The notes under the pieces were generated by a model. It did no database searches, had not been told where the DNA came from, and worked only from the letters and a program-made list of their open reading frames with translations. Below are positions 7,039 to 18,310 of a stretch of DNA of 22,814 nucleotides, one piece after another (within the stretch, counting starts at the first letter, position 1; every line of letters begins with the position of its first letter). The DNA comes from an uncultured Bdellovibrio sp. (GTDB taxonomy: Bacteria > Bdellovibrionota > Bdellovibrionia > Bdellovibrionales > Bdellovibrionaceae): NCBI RefSeq assembly GCF_946478835.1, contig NZ_CAMLDV010000045.1:1-22814 (forward strand), written 5' to 3'. The translations under genes and the position numbers were made by a program.

Positions 7039-7503
7039 TCACTGGATCTTGAGCTTGCTACCGAGCTTCACTTTATTTTTGTCGAACCAACCCTTATTCA
7101 TCTCCAGTGCATACTTTGCGGGTTTCGCGCTCGGATACGAGGGAAGTTCCGCATCCGGAATTCCTTTACCAGAGACCATTTCCTGAACATCGATCAACGT
7201 GCCGTTTTTGTCGAAGTAGCCGATCGCGAGATCTATTAATGTATTCTTCATCCAAAAAAATCTCGTCTCTTCATTTTTAAATATAAAGAGCATTCCTTCA
7301 TCTGGTCCCATTTTGTCTCTGAACATAAGTCCACGTTCGTGCTGATCAGGAGTCGACGCAACTTCTACGACCAAGGTCTTGCCACCCAAATTGATCTTCT
7401 TTTTTTCGAATTCTTTTGCGTGAGCAGAGAAAGATAAAAACAGTGAGAGGATTCCCACTGCGAAAAAATTTTTATTTGCGAAGCATCTCCAGAGCAACGC
7501 CAT
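7039..7503 (-). CDS. Exported DUF192 family protein
   Basis: DUF192 (PF02643) proteins are small, often exported and of unknown biochemical role. The 154-residue product starts with a signal peptide (MALLWRCF, then a hydrophobic core, cleavage after S-A-H-A). The family core is clear: ERGLMFRDKMGPDEGMLFIF, then FFWMKNTLIDLAIGYFD and, near the end, ALEMNKGWFDKN. An upstream ATG at 7527 exists, but AAGGGAG lies 6 bases before the ATG at 7503, which also gives a better signal peptide. The gene overlaps the end of the Ppx/GppA gene by 32 bases, so it is the last member of the gatCAB operon by position. No intrinsic terminator is obvious in the 115 bases that follow. Confidence 0.88.
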   Translation of the reverse strand: MALLWRCFANKNFFAVGILSLFLSFSAHAKEFEKKKINLGGKTLVVEVASTPDQHERGLMFRDKMGPDEGMLFIFKNEETRFFWMKNTLIDLAIGYFDKNGTLIDVQEMVSGKGIPDAELPSYPSAKPAKYALEMNKGWFDKNKVKLGSKLKIQ

Positions 7504-8380
7504 AACGAACTCCCTTTGTTGATACAACCATTCCTGGTAAGTTTAGCGCTTCAATCACGGCGAGTAAAATAGAAGCTCCGGCATAAATAATATCCGCTCT
7601 TCCGCCCAGGCCGTATTTCGTTTTCTTTTCTTCAACGGTGGTGTTAGCAAACTCATCCACCCAGTAAGCCAGGCGTTCCTTTTTTAAAAAGAAACCGTCG
7701 ACCTTCTTTTCATCAAAACCACCGACTTCAATTGCCACCAACGACGTAGGCGTCCCGGCAACTGCAATGATTTGATCGATTTTTTCCTTTTTTAATTCGG
7801 GCAATACTGTTTGCAATTGTGTGTGGATGTATTGTTTTAGTTGTTCTCTTTCGTTTTGCGGAACAGGCTGTGTACTAATAAATTTTTCCGTCAAACGAAC
7901 GCCGCCGATGTTCAGACTTTCTCCAAAAAGAATTTTTGAGCCTCGACCAGAAATAAGTTCTGTGGAGCCACCGCCAACATCAACCACGAGCGACGTCTTT
8001 TGATCGTCTGCCGAACCCGCCGTCGCTCCTTGATAAGTAATGCGGGCTTCGTCTTCGCCCGGAATAATTTCGATAGGGATTCCTAGATCTTCGCCGATCT
8101 TAAATAATTCTTTACCGTTTTTCGCATCCCGCGCGGCAGAGGTTGCCATAGCTAAAATACGATCAACTTTTTGCTCATCGATTTCCTTTTTAAACTCTGT
8201 AAGGCATGCGCGGGCTCTTGCAAGCGCGTCTGGATGAAATTCTCCGGTTTTATCGACACCCTGACCCAAACGTACAACTTGAACTAAATCTTTATGGACT
8301 TTTGTGATTCCTTTTTCCGTTCCTTCGGCAATAAGACATAGAAATGTATTTGTGCCTAAATCGAGAGCCGCCACTTTCAT
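7472..8380 (-). CDS. Ppx/GppA phosphatase family protein, short form
   Basis: Members cleave polyphosphate or the 5'-phosphate of pppGpp. The 302-residue protein consists of the two ASKHA-fold subdomains. Visible motifs are the phosphate-1 loop DLGTNT (from D7), the GEDEAR segment with the probable catalytic Glu at 111, the phosphate-2 loop VVDVGGGSTEL (D134 onward) and GGRADIIYAGASIL near the C-terminus. It lacks the C-terminal HD-type domain of long Ppx and GppA proteins. The substrate cannot be decided from sequence. The start ATG is one base after the gatB stop (TAA-T-ATG), with only a distant AGGAG, so translation is probably coupled to gatB. The downstream DUF192 gene starts inside its last codons. 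Confidence 0.9.
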   Translation of the reverse strand: MKVAALDLGTNTFLCLIAEGTEKGITKVHKDLVQVVRLGQGVDKTGEFHPDALARARACLTEFKKEIDEQKVDRILAMATSAARDAKNGKELFKIGEDLGIPIEIIPGEDEARITYQGATAGSADDQKTSLVVDVGGGSTELISGRGSKILFGESLNIGGVRLTEKFISTQPVPQNEREQLKQYIHTQLQTVLPELKKEKIDQIIAVAGTPTSLVAIEVGGFDEKKVDGFFLKKERLAYWVDEFANTTVEEKKTKYGLGGRADIIYAGASILLAVIEALNLPGMVVSTKGVRYGVALEMLRK

Positions 8381-8381
8381 A

Positions 8382-9815
8382 TTACTTTAATTTCTCCTGC
8401 AGAATTTTATTCACAAGCTCTGGGTTCGCCTGACCTTTTGACGCTTTCATCACGGCACCGACGAAAAATCCAAAGAGATTTTTCTTTTTACCTGTTTTGT
8501 GATCGTCTACGGCCTGAGCATTGTTGGCAAGAACCTCATCAACCAGTTTTTCAATTGCCGCCGGATCAGAAATTTGCACCAGACCCTTTTCTTTAACAAC
8601 AGTTTCTGGATCTTTTCCAGAATCCCACATTTCCTGGAAAACAGCTTTCGCCATTTTTCCTGAAATTGTGCCGTTATCAATAAGCGCAATCATACGACCG
8701 AGTTGTTGGGGTTTAATTGGAGAGTCTTTAATGTCTTTATTCGCGGAATTAAGTTCGCGAATAAGTTCTGTCATGATCCAGTTGGAAGACGATTTAAAAT
8801 TTTTGGATTCCTTCGCCGTTTCTTCATAAAAATCCGCCAGAGATTTTTCTGTTGTAAGCACCTGGGCATCCAATTCAGGAAGTGCGTGCTCATCTTGAAA
8901 ACGCTTGGCACGCGCAATAGGTAGTTCCGGCAATTCCTTTTTATATTTCTCAATCATTTCTTCTGTGACAAATACAGGTAAAAGATCGGGATCTTGGAAG
9001 TAACGATAATCTTGAGCGTCTTCCTTGGTGCGCATTGAGAACGTGCGGTTCTTATCAGGGTCCCACAAGCGAGTTTCCTGAATAATTTTTTCTCCACGCT
9101 CAACAGCGTCGATTTGTCTTTCAATCTCAAACTCAATCGCTTTTTCAACAAAGCGGAAGGAGTTGATGTTCTTAATTTCAACTTTAGTTCCAAATTGTGG
9201 CGCACCAACTTTACGAACCGACACGTTACAGTCACAGCGCATAGAGCCTTCTTCAAGATTTCCATCGCAGACGTCAAGATAACGTACGATCTGGCGAATC
9301 GTTCTTCCGTATTCAGCGGCTTCCGCAGGACTGCGAATATCGGGACCCGAAACGACTTCAAGAAGGGGAATTCCTGAGCGGTTGTAGTTAATCAAAGTAT
9401 GATCGCCGTGGTGAATGGACTTTCCCGCGTCTTCTTCCATGTGAGCTCGCGTGATGGACACCGTTTTTTCAACGCCATCGACCTTGAAAGTCACCTTGCC
9501 ATTTTCACAAATCGGCTGGTCATATTGGGAAATTTGATAACCCTTAGGAAGATCCGGATAGAAATAATTTTTTCTTGCGAAAATAGATTTGCGACGAATA
9601 TCGCAGCCAAGAGCAAGACCCGTTTTAATTGAATACTCGATCGCTTTTTTATTTACAACAGGCAAAGTGCCAGGCATTCCAACACTCACGGGGGAAGTAT
9701 TTTCGTTGTCGCCCGCATTAAACTCAGTCGAATCCGCGCAAAAGATTTTTGTCGCAGTACTTAACTGTACGTGTATCTCAATACCGATGACGGCTTCAAA
9801 ACCTCTATATGACAT
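8382..9815 (-). CDS. gatB: Asp/Glu-tRNA amidotransferase subunit B
   Basis: GatB binds misacylated Asp-tRNA(Asn) or Glu-tRNA(Gln) and activates the amino acid with ATP so ammonia from GatA can amidate it. The 477-residue product has the conserved opening YRGFEAVIGIEIHVQL, then KNYFYPDLPKGYQISQYDQP and the RSGIPLLEVVSGPDIRS segment, with a helical C-terminal GatB/YqeY tail ending NKILQEKLK. The frame extends upstream to a GTG at 9845, but the ATG at 9813-9815 matches the family start and has AAAGGA upstream. Its first 11 bases overlap the end of gatA, and the following phosphatase gene starts one base after its stop. Confidence 0.97.
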   Translation of the reverse strand: MSYRGFEAVIGIEIHVQLSTATKIFCADSTEFNAGDNENTSPVSVGMPGTLPVVNKKAIEYSIKTGLALGCDIRRKSIFARKNYFYPDLPKGYQISQYDQPICENGKVTFKVDGVEKTVSITRAHMEEDAGKSIHHGDHTLINYNRSGIPLLEVVSGPDIRSPAEAAEYGRTIRQIVRYLDVCDGNLEEGSMRCDCNVSVRKVGAPQFGTKVEIKNINSFRFVEKAIEFEIERQIDAVERGEKIIQETRLWDPDKNRTFSMRTKEDAQDYRYFQDPDLLPVFVTEEMIEKYKKELPELPIARAKRFQDEHALPELDAQVLTTEKSLADFYEETAKESKNFKSSSNWIMTELIRELNSANKDIKDSPIKPQQLGRMIALIDNGTISGKMAKAVFQEMWDSGKDPETVVKEKGLVQISDPAAIEKLVDEVLANNAQAVDDHKTGKKKNLFGFFVGAVMKASKGQANPELVNKILQEKLK

Positions 9816-11277
9816 GGGGATTTTTTCCTTTCGCCGGAGAAGCACTTTCTAGCGCAAAACCAACATCGAGCATCTTCTGTTCTTCAAAGTGACTTGCCGT
9901 GAGCTGAATGCCAATAGGAAGACCGTCTTGAGACATTCCAAAAGGAACGCTCATTCCAGGAAGACCTGCAAGATTGGTCGATGTGGTGAAAATATCATTG
10001 AGGTACATTTCTAGAGGATCTGAAATGCGCTCACCAATTTTAAATGCCGGAGCCGTGGTCACAGGACTTAAAATAACATCGCAGTTCTTAAAGGCTTCCA
10101 GATATTGGTTCATGATCAAGCGACGAACTTGGCCTGCCTTATTGTAATAGGCATCATAGTAACCACTTGAAAGACAGTAGGTGCCCAGCATGATACGTCG
10201 TTTGACTTCTTTTCCAAAACCGAGGCCTCGGGTTCTTCCGTAGAATTCTTCAAGATCAATGGCAGAAAGATTTTTGAAATCAGCTCTAAATCCATATTTC
10301 ACACCATCGTAGCGTGCAAGATTTGAAGAAGCTTCGCTTGCTGCCACAAGATAATAAACAGGAACGGCAAACTCTGTCATAGGAACAGAAACTTCAACAA
10401 TCTCCGCTCCCATTTTTTTCAAGGTTTCAACAGAGTTTTCCACAGTCTTTTGCACGTCAGGGTGAAGGCTGCCGCTCATGTATTCTTTCATGAGGCCGAT
10501 CTTCATTCCTTTCACATCGGCTTTTAGATTTTTACTCCAAGCCGGTACGGATCTTTGTGTTGTCGTAGAGTCGAATTCGTCAAAACCAGAAATCACTTCA
10601 AGAGTCAGCGCCGCATCTTTTACGGAGCTCACCATGGGACCTGCTTGGTCTAAGGAAGACGCATAAGCAATAATGCCATAGCGACTGACCCGGCCATAGG
10701 TTGGCTTCACGCCAACAATTCCACAAAAACTCGCCGGCTGACGAATAGAACCACCGGTGTCCGTTCCTAAAGTGCCCACCACTAGGCGCGAAGCTTGCGC
10801 TGCTGCAGAGCCACCTGATGAACCACCAGGAACACAGTCTAAGTTCCACGGGTTTTTTACAACACCATGAAAGGAGGTTTCATTGGAAGAACCCATCGCG
10901 AATTCATCCTGATTGAGTTTTCCTAAGACAACAATTCCTGCTTTTTTTAGTCGCGCCACAACAGTGGAGTCATAAGGCGGAACGAAGTTTTCTAAAATTT
11001 TTGATCCTGCGGTTGTCTTAAGTCCTTTTGTGCAAAACATTTCTTTAATACCAAAGGGAACTCCGGCTAAGACACCAAGATCTTCGCCTTTTGCCAATCT
11101 CGCGTCTAAAGCCTCTGCTTCATTTGCGGCGTTAGGATTTATCGACGTAAAGGAATTTAATTTTCCGTCAATGTTTTCAATACGTGTCTTAAAGTGGTGA
11201 GTGATTTCTTTTACACTCACTTTTTTTGTTTTTACGGCGTCGACAATTTCGCTCATGGAAGCAAACGTTAAATCCAT
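9805..11277 (-). CDS. gatA: Asp/Glu-tRNA amidotransferase subunit A
   Basis: GatA is the amidase subunit; it releases ammonia from glutamine and delivers it to GatB. The 490-residue protein has the amidase-signature Ser-cisSer-Lys triad: K78 in GVPFGIKEMFC, the cis-Ser in PGGSSGGSAAA (S153 by alignment) and S177 in TDTGGSIRQPAS. A conserved VGVKPTYGRVSRYG block follows. Length is normal for the family. It starts 12 bases after the gatC stop with AGAGG upstream, and overlaps gatB by 11 bases. The complete gatCAB set suggests that this organism makes Asn-tRNA and/or Gln-tRNA by the indirect route; which of the two depends on synthetases not seen here. Confidence 0.97.
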   Translation of the reverse strand: MDLTFASMSEIVDAVKTKKVSVKEITHHFKTRIENIDGKLNSFTSINPNAANEAEALDARLAKGEDLGVLAGVPFGIKEMFCTKGLKTTAGSKILENFVPPYDSTVVARLKKAGIVVLGKLNQDEFAMGSSNETSFHGVVKNPWNLDCVPGGSSGGSAAAQASRLVVGTLGTDTGGSIRQPASFCGIVGVKPTYGRVSRYGIIAYASSLDQAGPMVSSVKDAALTLEVISGFDEFDSTTTQRSVPAWSKNLKADVKGMKIGLMKEYMSGSLHPDVQKTVENSVETLKKMGAEIVEVSVPMTEFAVPVYYLVAASEASSNLARYDGVKYGFRADFKNLSAIDLEEFYGRTRGLGFGKEVKRRIMLGTYCLSSGYYDAYYNKAGQVRRLIMNQYLEAFKNCDVILSPVTTAPAFKIGERISDPLEMYLNDIFTTSTNLAGLPGMSVPFGMSQDGLPIGIQLTASHFEEQKMLDVGFALESASPAKGKNPHVI

Positions 11278-11289
11278 TATCTTTAACCT

Positions 11290-11571
11290 CTAGACAACAG
11301 GTGGAACTTTAAACAGGTTTCCGGCTTTAGCAGGCGCGTTCGCCGTCATTTCTTCTGCGGAAAATTCTTGTTTAACGACATCTTCACGCCAAAAAGATTC
11401 GATTTCTGTAGGAGTGATTAAGGGTTCGATTCCCGCCGTATTGATTTTTGAAATAGTCTCGAAATGATTGAGAGCTTTTGCGAGCTGAGTGCTGTACTCT
11501 TGAGCTTCTTCGTCAGTGATATGGAGGCGGGCGAGCTTCGCGATATGCTCGATGGTCTTTTTATCAATCAC
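11290..11571 (-). CDS. gatC: Asp/Glu-tRNA amidotransferase subunit C
   Basis: GatC is the small subunit that wraps around GatA and stabilises the complex with GatB. The 93-residue product has the family pattern: an N-terminal helix IEHIAKLARLHITDEEAQEY, a middle LNHFETISKINTAGIEP and a late FWREDVV segment. The start is GTG at 11569-11571 with AGGAG 8 bases upstream. It is the first gene of the gatC-gatA-gatB-Ppx/GppA-DUF192 operon and diverges from ligA across 141 bases, where its own promoter could not be placed with confidence. Confidence 0.95.
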   Translation of the reverse strand: MIDKKTIEHIAKLARLHITDEEAQEYSTQLAKALNHFETISKINTAGIEPLITPTEIESFWREDVVKQEFSAEEMTANAPAKAGNLFKVPPVV

Positions 11572-11678
11572 GGGGAATTCTCCTTTTTCGAGAATGAATA
11601 TTTAAAAAATACCCAGAAAAGAGGGCCCTCGTCACTCTTAGGTGGTGCATTTTTCGTGGGACCTAGACCTTTTCTATT

Positions 11679-15074
<3,396 letters not shown>

Positions 15075-15098
15075 CTGCGATTTCCTTTTTTATGAATC

Positions 15099-15124
15099 CG
15101 TTTCTAAATATCGGAAAAGAAACG
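15099..15124 (-). promoter_or_regulatory. Inverted repeat upstream of the Cys-rich exported protein
   Basis: CGTTTCT (15099-15105) and AGAAACG (15118-15124) are perfect 7-base inverted repeats with a 12-base AT-rich spacer, 25-50 bases before the start codon. It could be a dimeric regulator site or a leader hairpin. A promoter was not placed with confidence. Confidence 0.3.
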
Positions 15125-15166
15125 CCTTAACTTGAGGCACTGGATGAAGGTCTAGGTCACAAACAT

Positions 15167-15200
15167 AAAAAAACCCACAGTCTTTGCAAACTGTGGGTTT
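15167..15200 (-). terminator. Intrinsic terminator of the histone gene
   Basis: On the minus strand, AAACCCACAGT (15200-15190) pairs perfectly with ACTGTGGGTTT (15181-15171) around an 8-base loop, followed by an unbroken run of seven T (15173-15167). It lies 30 bases after the histone stop codon and is a textbook intrinsic terminator. Confidence 0.9.
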
Positions 15201-15230
15201 AAATTTTTATTTAAGGTGATCCGCCAAGAA

Positions 15231-15425
15231 TTAAATGTGGTCGATCACAATGTCGCGAGCCATAACAGTCTTACGACCGTCAGCTTTAGCACTCTCGACA
15301 CCTTTCAAGCAAAGTTGCTCGATAGCTTTGCTAAGAACATCAATTGTCTCAGCAGAAGTGTTCATTTGACCTTTTTCCTTGATGAGTTTTTTCACTTTGC
15401 TTGTCACTACAAGTACGTCTGCCAT
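15231..15425 (-). CDS. Bacterial histone-fold protein (Bdellovibrio HBb-like)
   Basis: Histone-fold proteins dimerise and bind DNA; a related protein in Bdellovibrio bacteriovorus (HBb, Bd0055) has been reported as a major, essential nucleoid protein with an unusual DNA-binding mode. The 64-residue product is a single histone fold: a short first helix (about 4-18), a long second helix (about 23-49, TSAETIDVLSKAIEQLCLKG), and a short third helix. The loop before helix 3 carries R51-K-T-V, followed by D58, matching the RKT...D signature of archaeal histones. It lacks a C-terminal tail. The ATG is preceded by GGAGAGG with a 7-base spacer, and a strong terminator follows, so it can be expressed as a single-gene message. 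One Cys at residue 39. Confidence 0.92.
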   Translation of the reverse strand: MADVLVVTSKVKKLIKEKGQMNTSAETIDVLSKAIEQLCLKGVESAKADGRKTVMARDIVIDHI

Positions 15426-15511
15426 GATTAAACCTCTCCATCCGTGTGTTTACCTCTAAAAGGTTTGCATAGGGTCTAGAAATTGACAATATGAAATCTT
15501 CTTGCGGCGCA

Positions 15512-16978
15512 CTAATTCTCCGCGCGTCCCGGGTTGATCAAAAGTTCTGACTTCCCATCCTCGAACCGGAAAAGTTCCGCCTGCCTTGAGCCGCTTTCCC
15601 CAGGAGAAATCCACACGAAAGTTTTCTGATCTAAGGGTTTCGTACATTCCACATCCAAAAACGCTGGTGACCAGCACCCACTGTTGAGGTGTTCTACAGA
15701 ACCAATGATCTCATGGCGAGTATGGTGTGTATGCCCAAAAACAATGCGCTGCGCTTTCGTGATTGCACTCGCCATAGCTAACACGCGGTCATCCGGTTCT
15801 TTGTATCCCGAAACCAAAGAGGTTACTGATTTACTGTAGAAAAGGAAAAATGGAAGAAGCAGAAACAATGGAATGAACGCCCAGAAAAATGAAATCTCAT
15901 AAACGGAGCGAACAAAAACCATCAATTGAAAGATTAAAAAGAAGGCGATGAAAATAATAAAAGCGCGATCCAGCCACAACTCACGAGCCAGCAAAAATGG
16001 GTTGCTCGCAGCTGGATCCACAAAAAGTTCTTTCAGCTCCCGCACCATGCGTGGCTCGGCATTGGCTTTTTCCGCAATATAAGAAACACGATCTTCAATT
16101 TTCAGCGGATTGCGAATCGGCGCTGCCAAACGATCAAAGAACGAGTGAAGGAGAGTCACCACCGCACCCCAGAACCACGTCAACACCAAACCAGGCTGTG
16201 CCTTTGCAACGTACTTAAAGAAAAAGCGGATGTATTCCGGCAAAGACATAATGTAGTTCGTGTCTACATGCGGATTAAAAAAACCCATACCGTTCATAAT
16301 GTAGCGACACGCGAGATTTCCAAAAGGAAGTTTTAACGAAACAAAATTGTATCCACGCACAAAAGGATTCACCGGGTCTTCACACATGCAATACGGGTCG
16401 TATTGATTCCCGTGTTCAATCAAGGTGTCTTGATTGCTGATATAAAACCATTCAACAAAACGCACTTCCTGGCGTTTGTGTTCTGGCAAATTCAAATGAC
16501 GATAGATTTCTTCCTGCACCTCGGGGAAGTGAAGTTCCAAGTCGTGATTTCCCATCACAAAAATCGCGCGATGGCCGCGCAGGATAAATTCTCTAAGGGC
16601 CCGCACAAATTCCGCGTGGTCTTTGAGAATGACTTCGATCTTAAAACGAGAGCGTTCTTCACGAGGATAAAGACCGCGATGTTTTTCAAGCCAACCGACA
16701 TGAAACACCGGCTCATCAGGCAAACGCAGTACGCTATCAAAATCAAAAATGTCACCGTTCAACACCAGCTCAATAGGAGCCCCTTGAGCTTTTTCTTCAA
16801 TGTGTTTAAGAAAGCTTTCAAAAACATCATCAAAAAAGAACTGACGTGTTTTAAATTTTTTCCACAACGGAAAGCGAACGCGAACCGGCTCTGCTTCTGT
16901 TAAATGCAAATCGCTAATGATCGCCGTGTACGGCGCCTTTTTAAAATCAGGAATCGGTTGTGAAAAAGAAGTGGGCAA
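15512..16978 (-). CDS. Metallophosphoesterase with two inserted membrane helices
   Basis: Calcineurin-like phosphoesterases hydrolyse phosphate esters with two metal ions. The 488-residue protein has all the main metal and catalytic motifs: SDLHL (D23, H25), NGDIFDFD (GD at 74-75), GNHD (143-146) and GHTHH (415-419). Between GNHD and GHTHH lies a large insert with two hydrophobic helices (about 337-357 and 364-385), predicting membrane attachment with the active site on one face. The substrate is unknown; lipid or nucleotide esters are possible. The only plausible start is TTG at 16978, with GGGAGG at 16984-16989. That start lies inside the divergent murD reading frame. The histone gene is 86 bases downstream on the same strand, with no clear terminator or promoter between. 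Confidence 0.87.
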   Translation of the reverse strand: MPTSFSQPIPDFKKAPYTAIISDLHLTEAEPVRVRFPLWKKFKTRQFFFDDVFESFLKHIEEKAQGAPIELVLNGDIFDFDSVLRLPDEPVFHVGWLEKHRGLYPREERSRFKIEVILKDHAEFVRALREFILRGHRAIFVMGNHDLELHFPEVQEEIYRHLNLPEHKRQEVRFVEWFYISNQDTLIEHGNQYDPYCMCEDPVNPFVRGYNFVSLKLPFGNLACRYIMNGMGFFNPHVDTNYIMSLPEYIRFFFKYVAKAQPGLVLTWFWGAVVTLLHSFFDRLAAPIRNPLKIEDRVSYIAEKANAEPRMVRELKELFVDPAASNPFLLARELWLDRAFIIFIAFFLIFQLMVFVRSVYEISFFWAFIPLFLLLPFFLFYSKSVTSLVSGYKEPDDRVLAMASAITKAQRIVFGHTHHTRHEIIGSVEHLNSGCWSPAFLDVECTKPLDQKTFVWISPGESGSRQAELFRFEDGKSELLINPGRAEN

Positions 16979-18306
16979 ATCTGCCTCCCAAGAATATGAT
17001 CGTGCAGATGAACGAATTTATCAAGAACCTGAAGACTCCAATTGCAATTGTCGGTATGGGAAAAAGCGGGGAAGCCGCAAAACGCCTTCTTTTAAACTTG
17101 GGCGTTGCTCCGCAGTCGGTCCTCACATTTGATGGAAAACTTGAGACGGCGGACTTTAATGACCCCGAAGCTCTTATGGCCACGTCCCAACCACAAACAT
17201 TGGTGGTTTCTCCAGGGGTTCCACTGACTTCAGCATGGATTCAGGCGGCACAAAAGAAGGGCGCTAAAATCACGAGCGAAATTTCTTTAGCTTGCTCATG
17301 TTTGACCACGGAGAAATTGATCGGAGTTACCGGGTCTGTCGGAAAAAGCACAACAGTCTCACTTTTAGGTGCAGGCCTTGAGGCTTTTTCTAAAACAGGC
17401 TTTGTCGGTGGAAACCTAGGAATTCCTTTGTCTGCCTATGCTGCTGACGTTCTTGAAAAGAAACGTCCTCGCGCTGACTGGATCGTTTTAGAACTATCTA
17501 GTTATCAACTCGAAAACTGCGAAAATCTAAAACTGGATTATTCTGCAATCACTTACTTTACTTCTAATCATCTTGAGCGTTACGACAACCTTGAGCACTA
17601 TTACCGCACCAAGTGGAATATTCTGTCGCTGACAAAAAATGTGATGCTTTTAAATAGCGAAGGTGGCGACCTCGTTGAGTATTTTAAAATGAATCATCAT
17701 GAACAGGTGAAAGTGGTTTCAAAAAAAGACCCTTTGCTTGCCAATCTTCATTTAGAAAAAGCGCAGCTTATCGGTCAGCACAATCAAGATAACTTGGCGC
17801 TGGCGTCGTCTTTGGCGCTTGCGGCGGGCTGGCCTTCGTCAGCAATTGAAGGCATGAAATCTTTTAAAGGACTTGTGCATCGCCTTGAAAATGTCGGAAC
17901 GTTTAAAGGTGTTCGTTTTATTAACGACAGTAAAGCAACAGCTATGGACAGCGTTCTTATTGCGGCCACAGCGGCTTACGATACGCTCACAAATTCCGGA
18001 AAGTTATTTCTGCTTTTAGGAGGCAGAGATAAAAATCTTCCGTGGCAGGATTTAATCCCACTCAAAAACTTCAAGGGCGTGGAGTTTGTTTTCTTTGGTG
18101 AGTGCCGCGAGATCGCGCAAAAGAAATCTCTTTTACCCGGAGAATCCTTTGCAAAACTGGGTGAAGCGTTGGATTTCGTTTTCGGAAATGTGAAAACTCA
18201 CGACACCGTTTTACTTAGTCCCGGCGGCACAAGCCTTGACGAATTTAAATCATTTGAAGATCGCGGAAATTTCTTTAAGAAAAAAGTCGAAGAGTTTGCG
18301 AAATAA
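16960..18306 (+). CDS. murD: UDP-N-acetylmuramoyl-L-alanine--D-glutamate ligase
   Basis: MurD adds D-glutamate to UDP-MurNAc-L-Ala in cytosolic peptidoglycan synthesis. Visible blocks are the N-terminal IAIVGMGKSGEAA, the ATP loop GVTGSVGKSTT (K129; the residue usually Asn in GSNGKST is Val), ELSSYQLE, HLERYDNLEHYYRTKW, FINDSKATAMDSV and the C-terminal LLSPGGTSLDEFKSFEDRG. The GTG at 16960 has AGGA 7 bases upstream and gives 448 residues. ATG at 16996 or 17008 is possible and would remove a short N-terminal extension and the overlap with the phosphoesterase start. Its stop is 4 bases from the stop of the convergent 729-residue gene. It is isolated from a typical mur cluster in this window. 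Confidence 0.95.
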   Translation: MKKKWANLPPKNMIVQMNEFIKNLKTPIAIVGMGKSGEAAKRLLLNLGVAPQSVLTFDGKLETADFNDPEALMATSQPQTLVVSPGVPLTSAWIQAAQKKGAKITSEISLACSCLTTEKLIGVTGSVGKSTTVSLLGAGLEAFSKTGFVGGNLGIPLSAYAADVLEKKRPRADWIVLELSSYQLENCENLKLDYSAITYFTSNHLERYDNLEHYYRTKWNILSLTKNVMLLNSEGGDLVEYFKMNHHEQVKVVSKKDPLLANLHLEKAQLIGQHNQDNLALASSLALAAGWPSSAIEGMKSFKGLVHRLENVGTFKGVRFINDSKATAMDSVLIAATAAYDTLTNSGKLFLLLGGRDKNLPWQDLIPLKNFKGVEFVFFGECREIAQKKSLLPGESFAKLGEALDFVFGNVKTHDTVLLSPGGTSLDEFKSFEDRGNFFKKKVEEFAK

Positions 18307-18310
18307 AAAT

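Noticed and set aside
11621..11630. GAGGGCCCTC palindrome between gatC and ligA
   Set aside because: Short self-complementary site without flanking symmetry or a T tract; no role can be supported.
16403..16903. 166-codon plus-strand frame inside the phosphoesterase gene
   Set aside because: It is antisense to conserved metal-binding motifs, shows no family features and no start signals.
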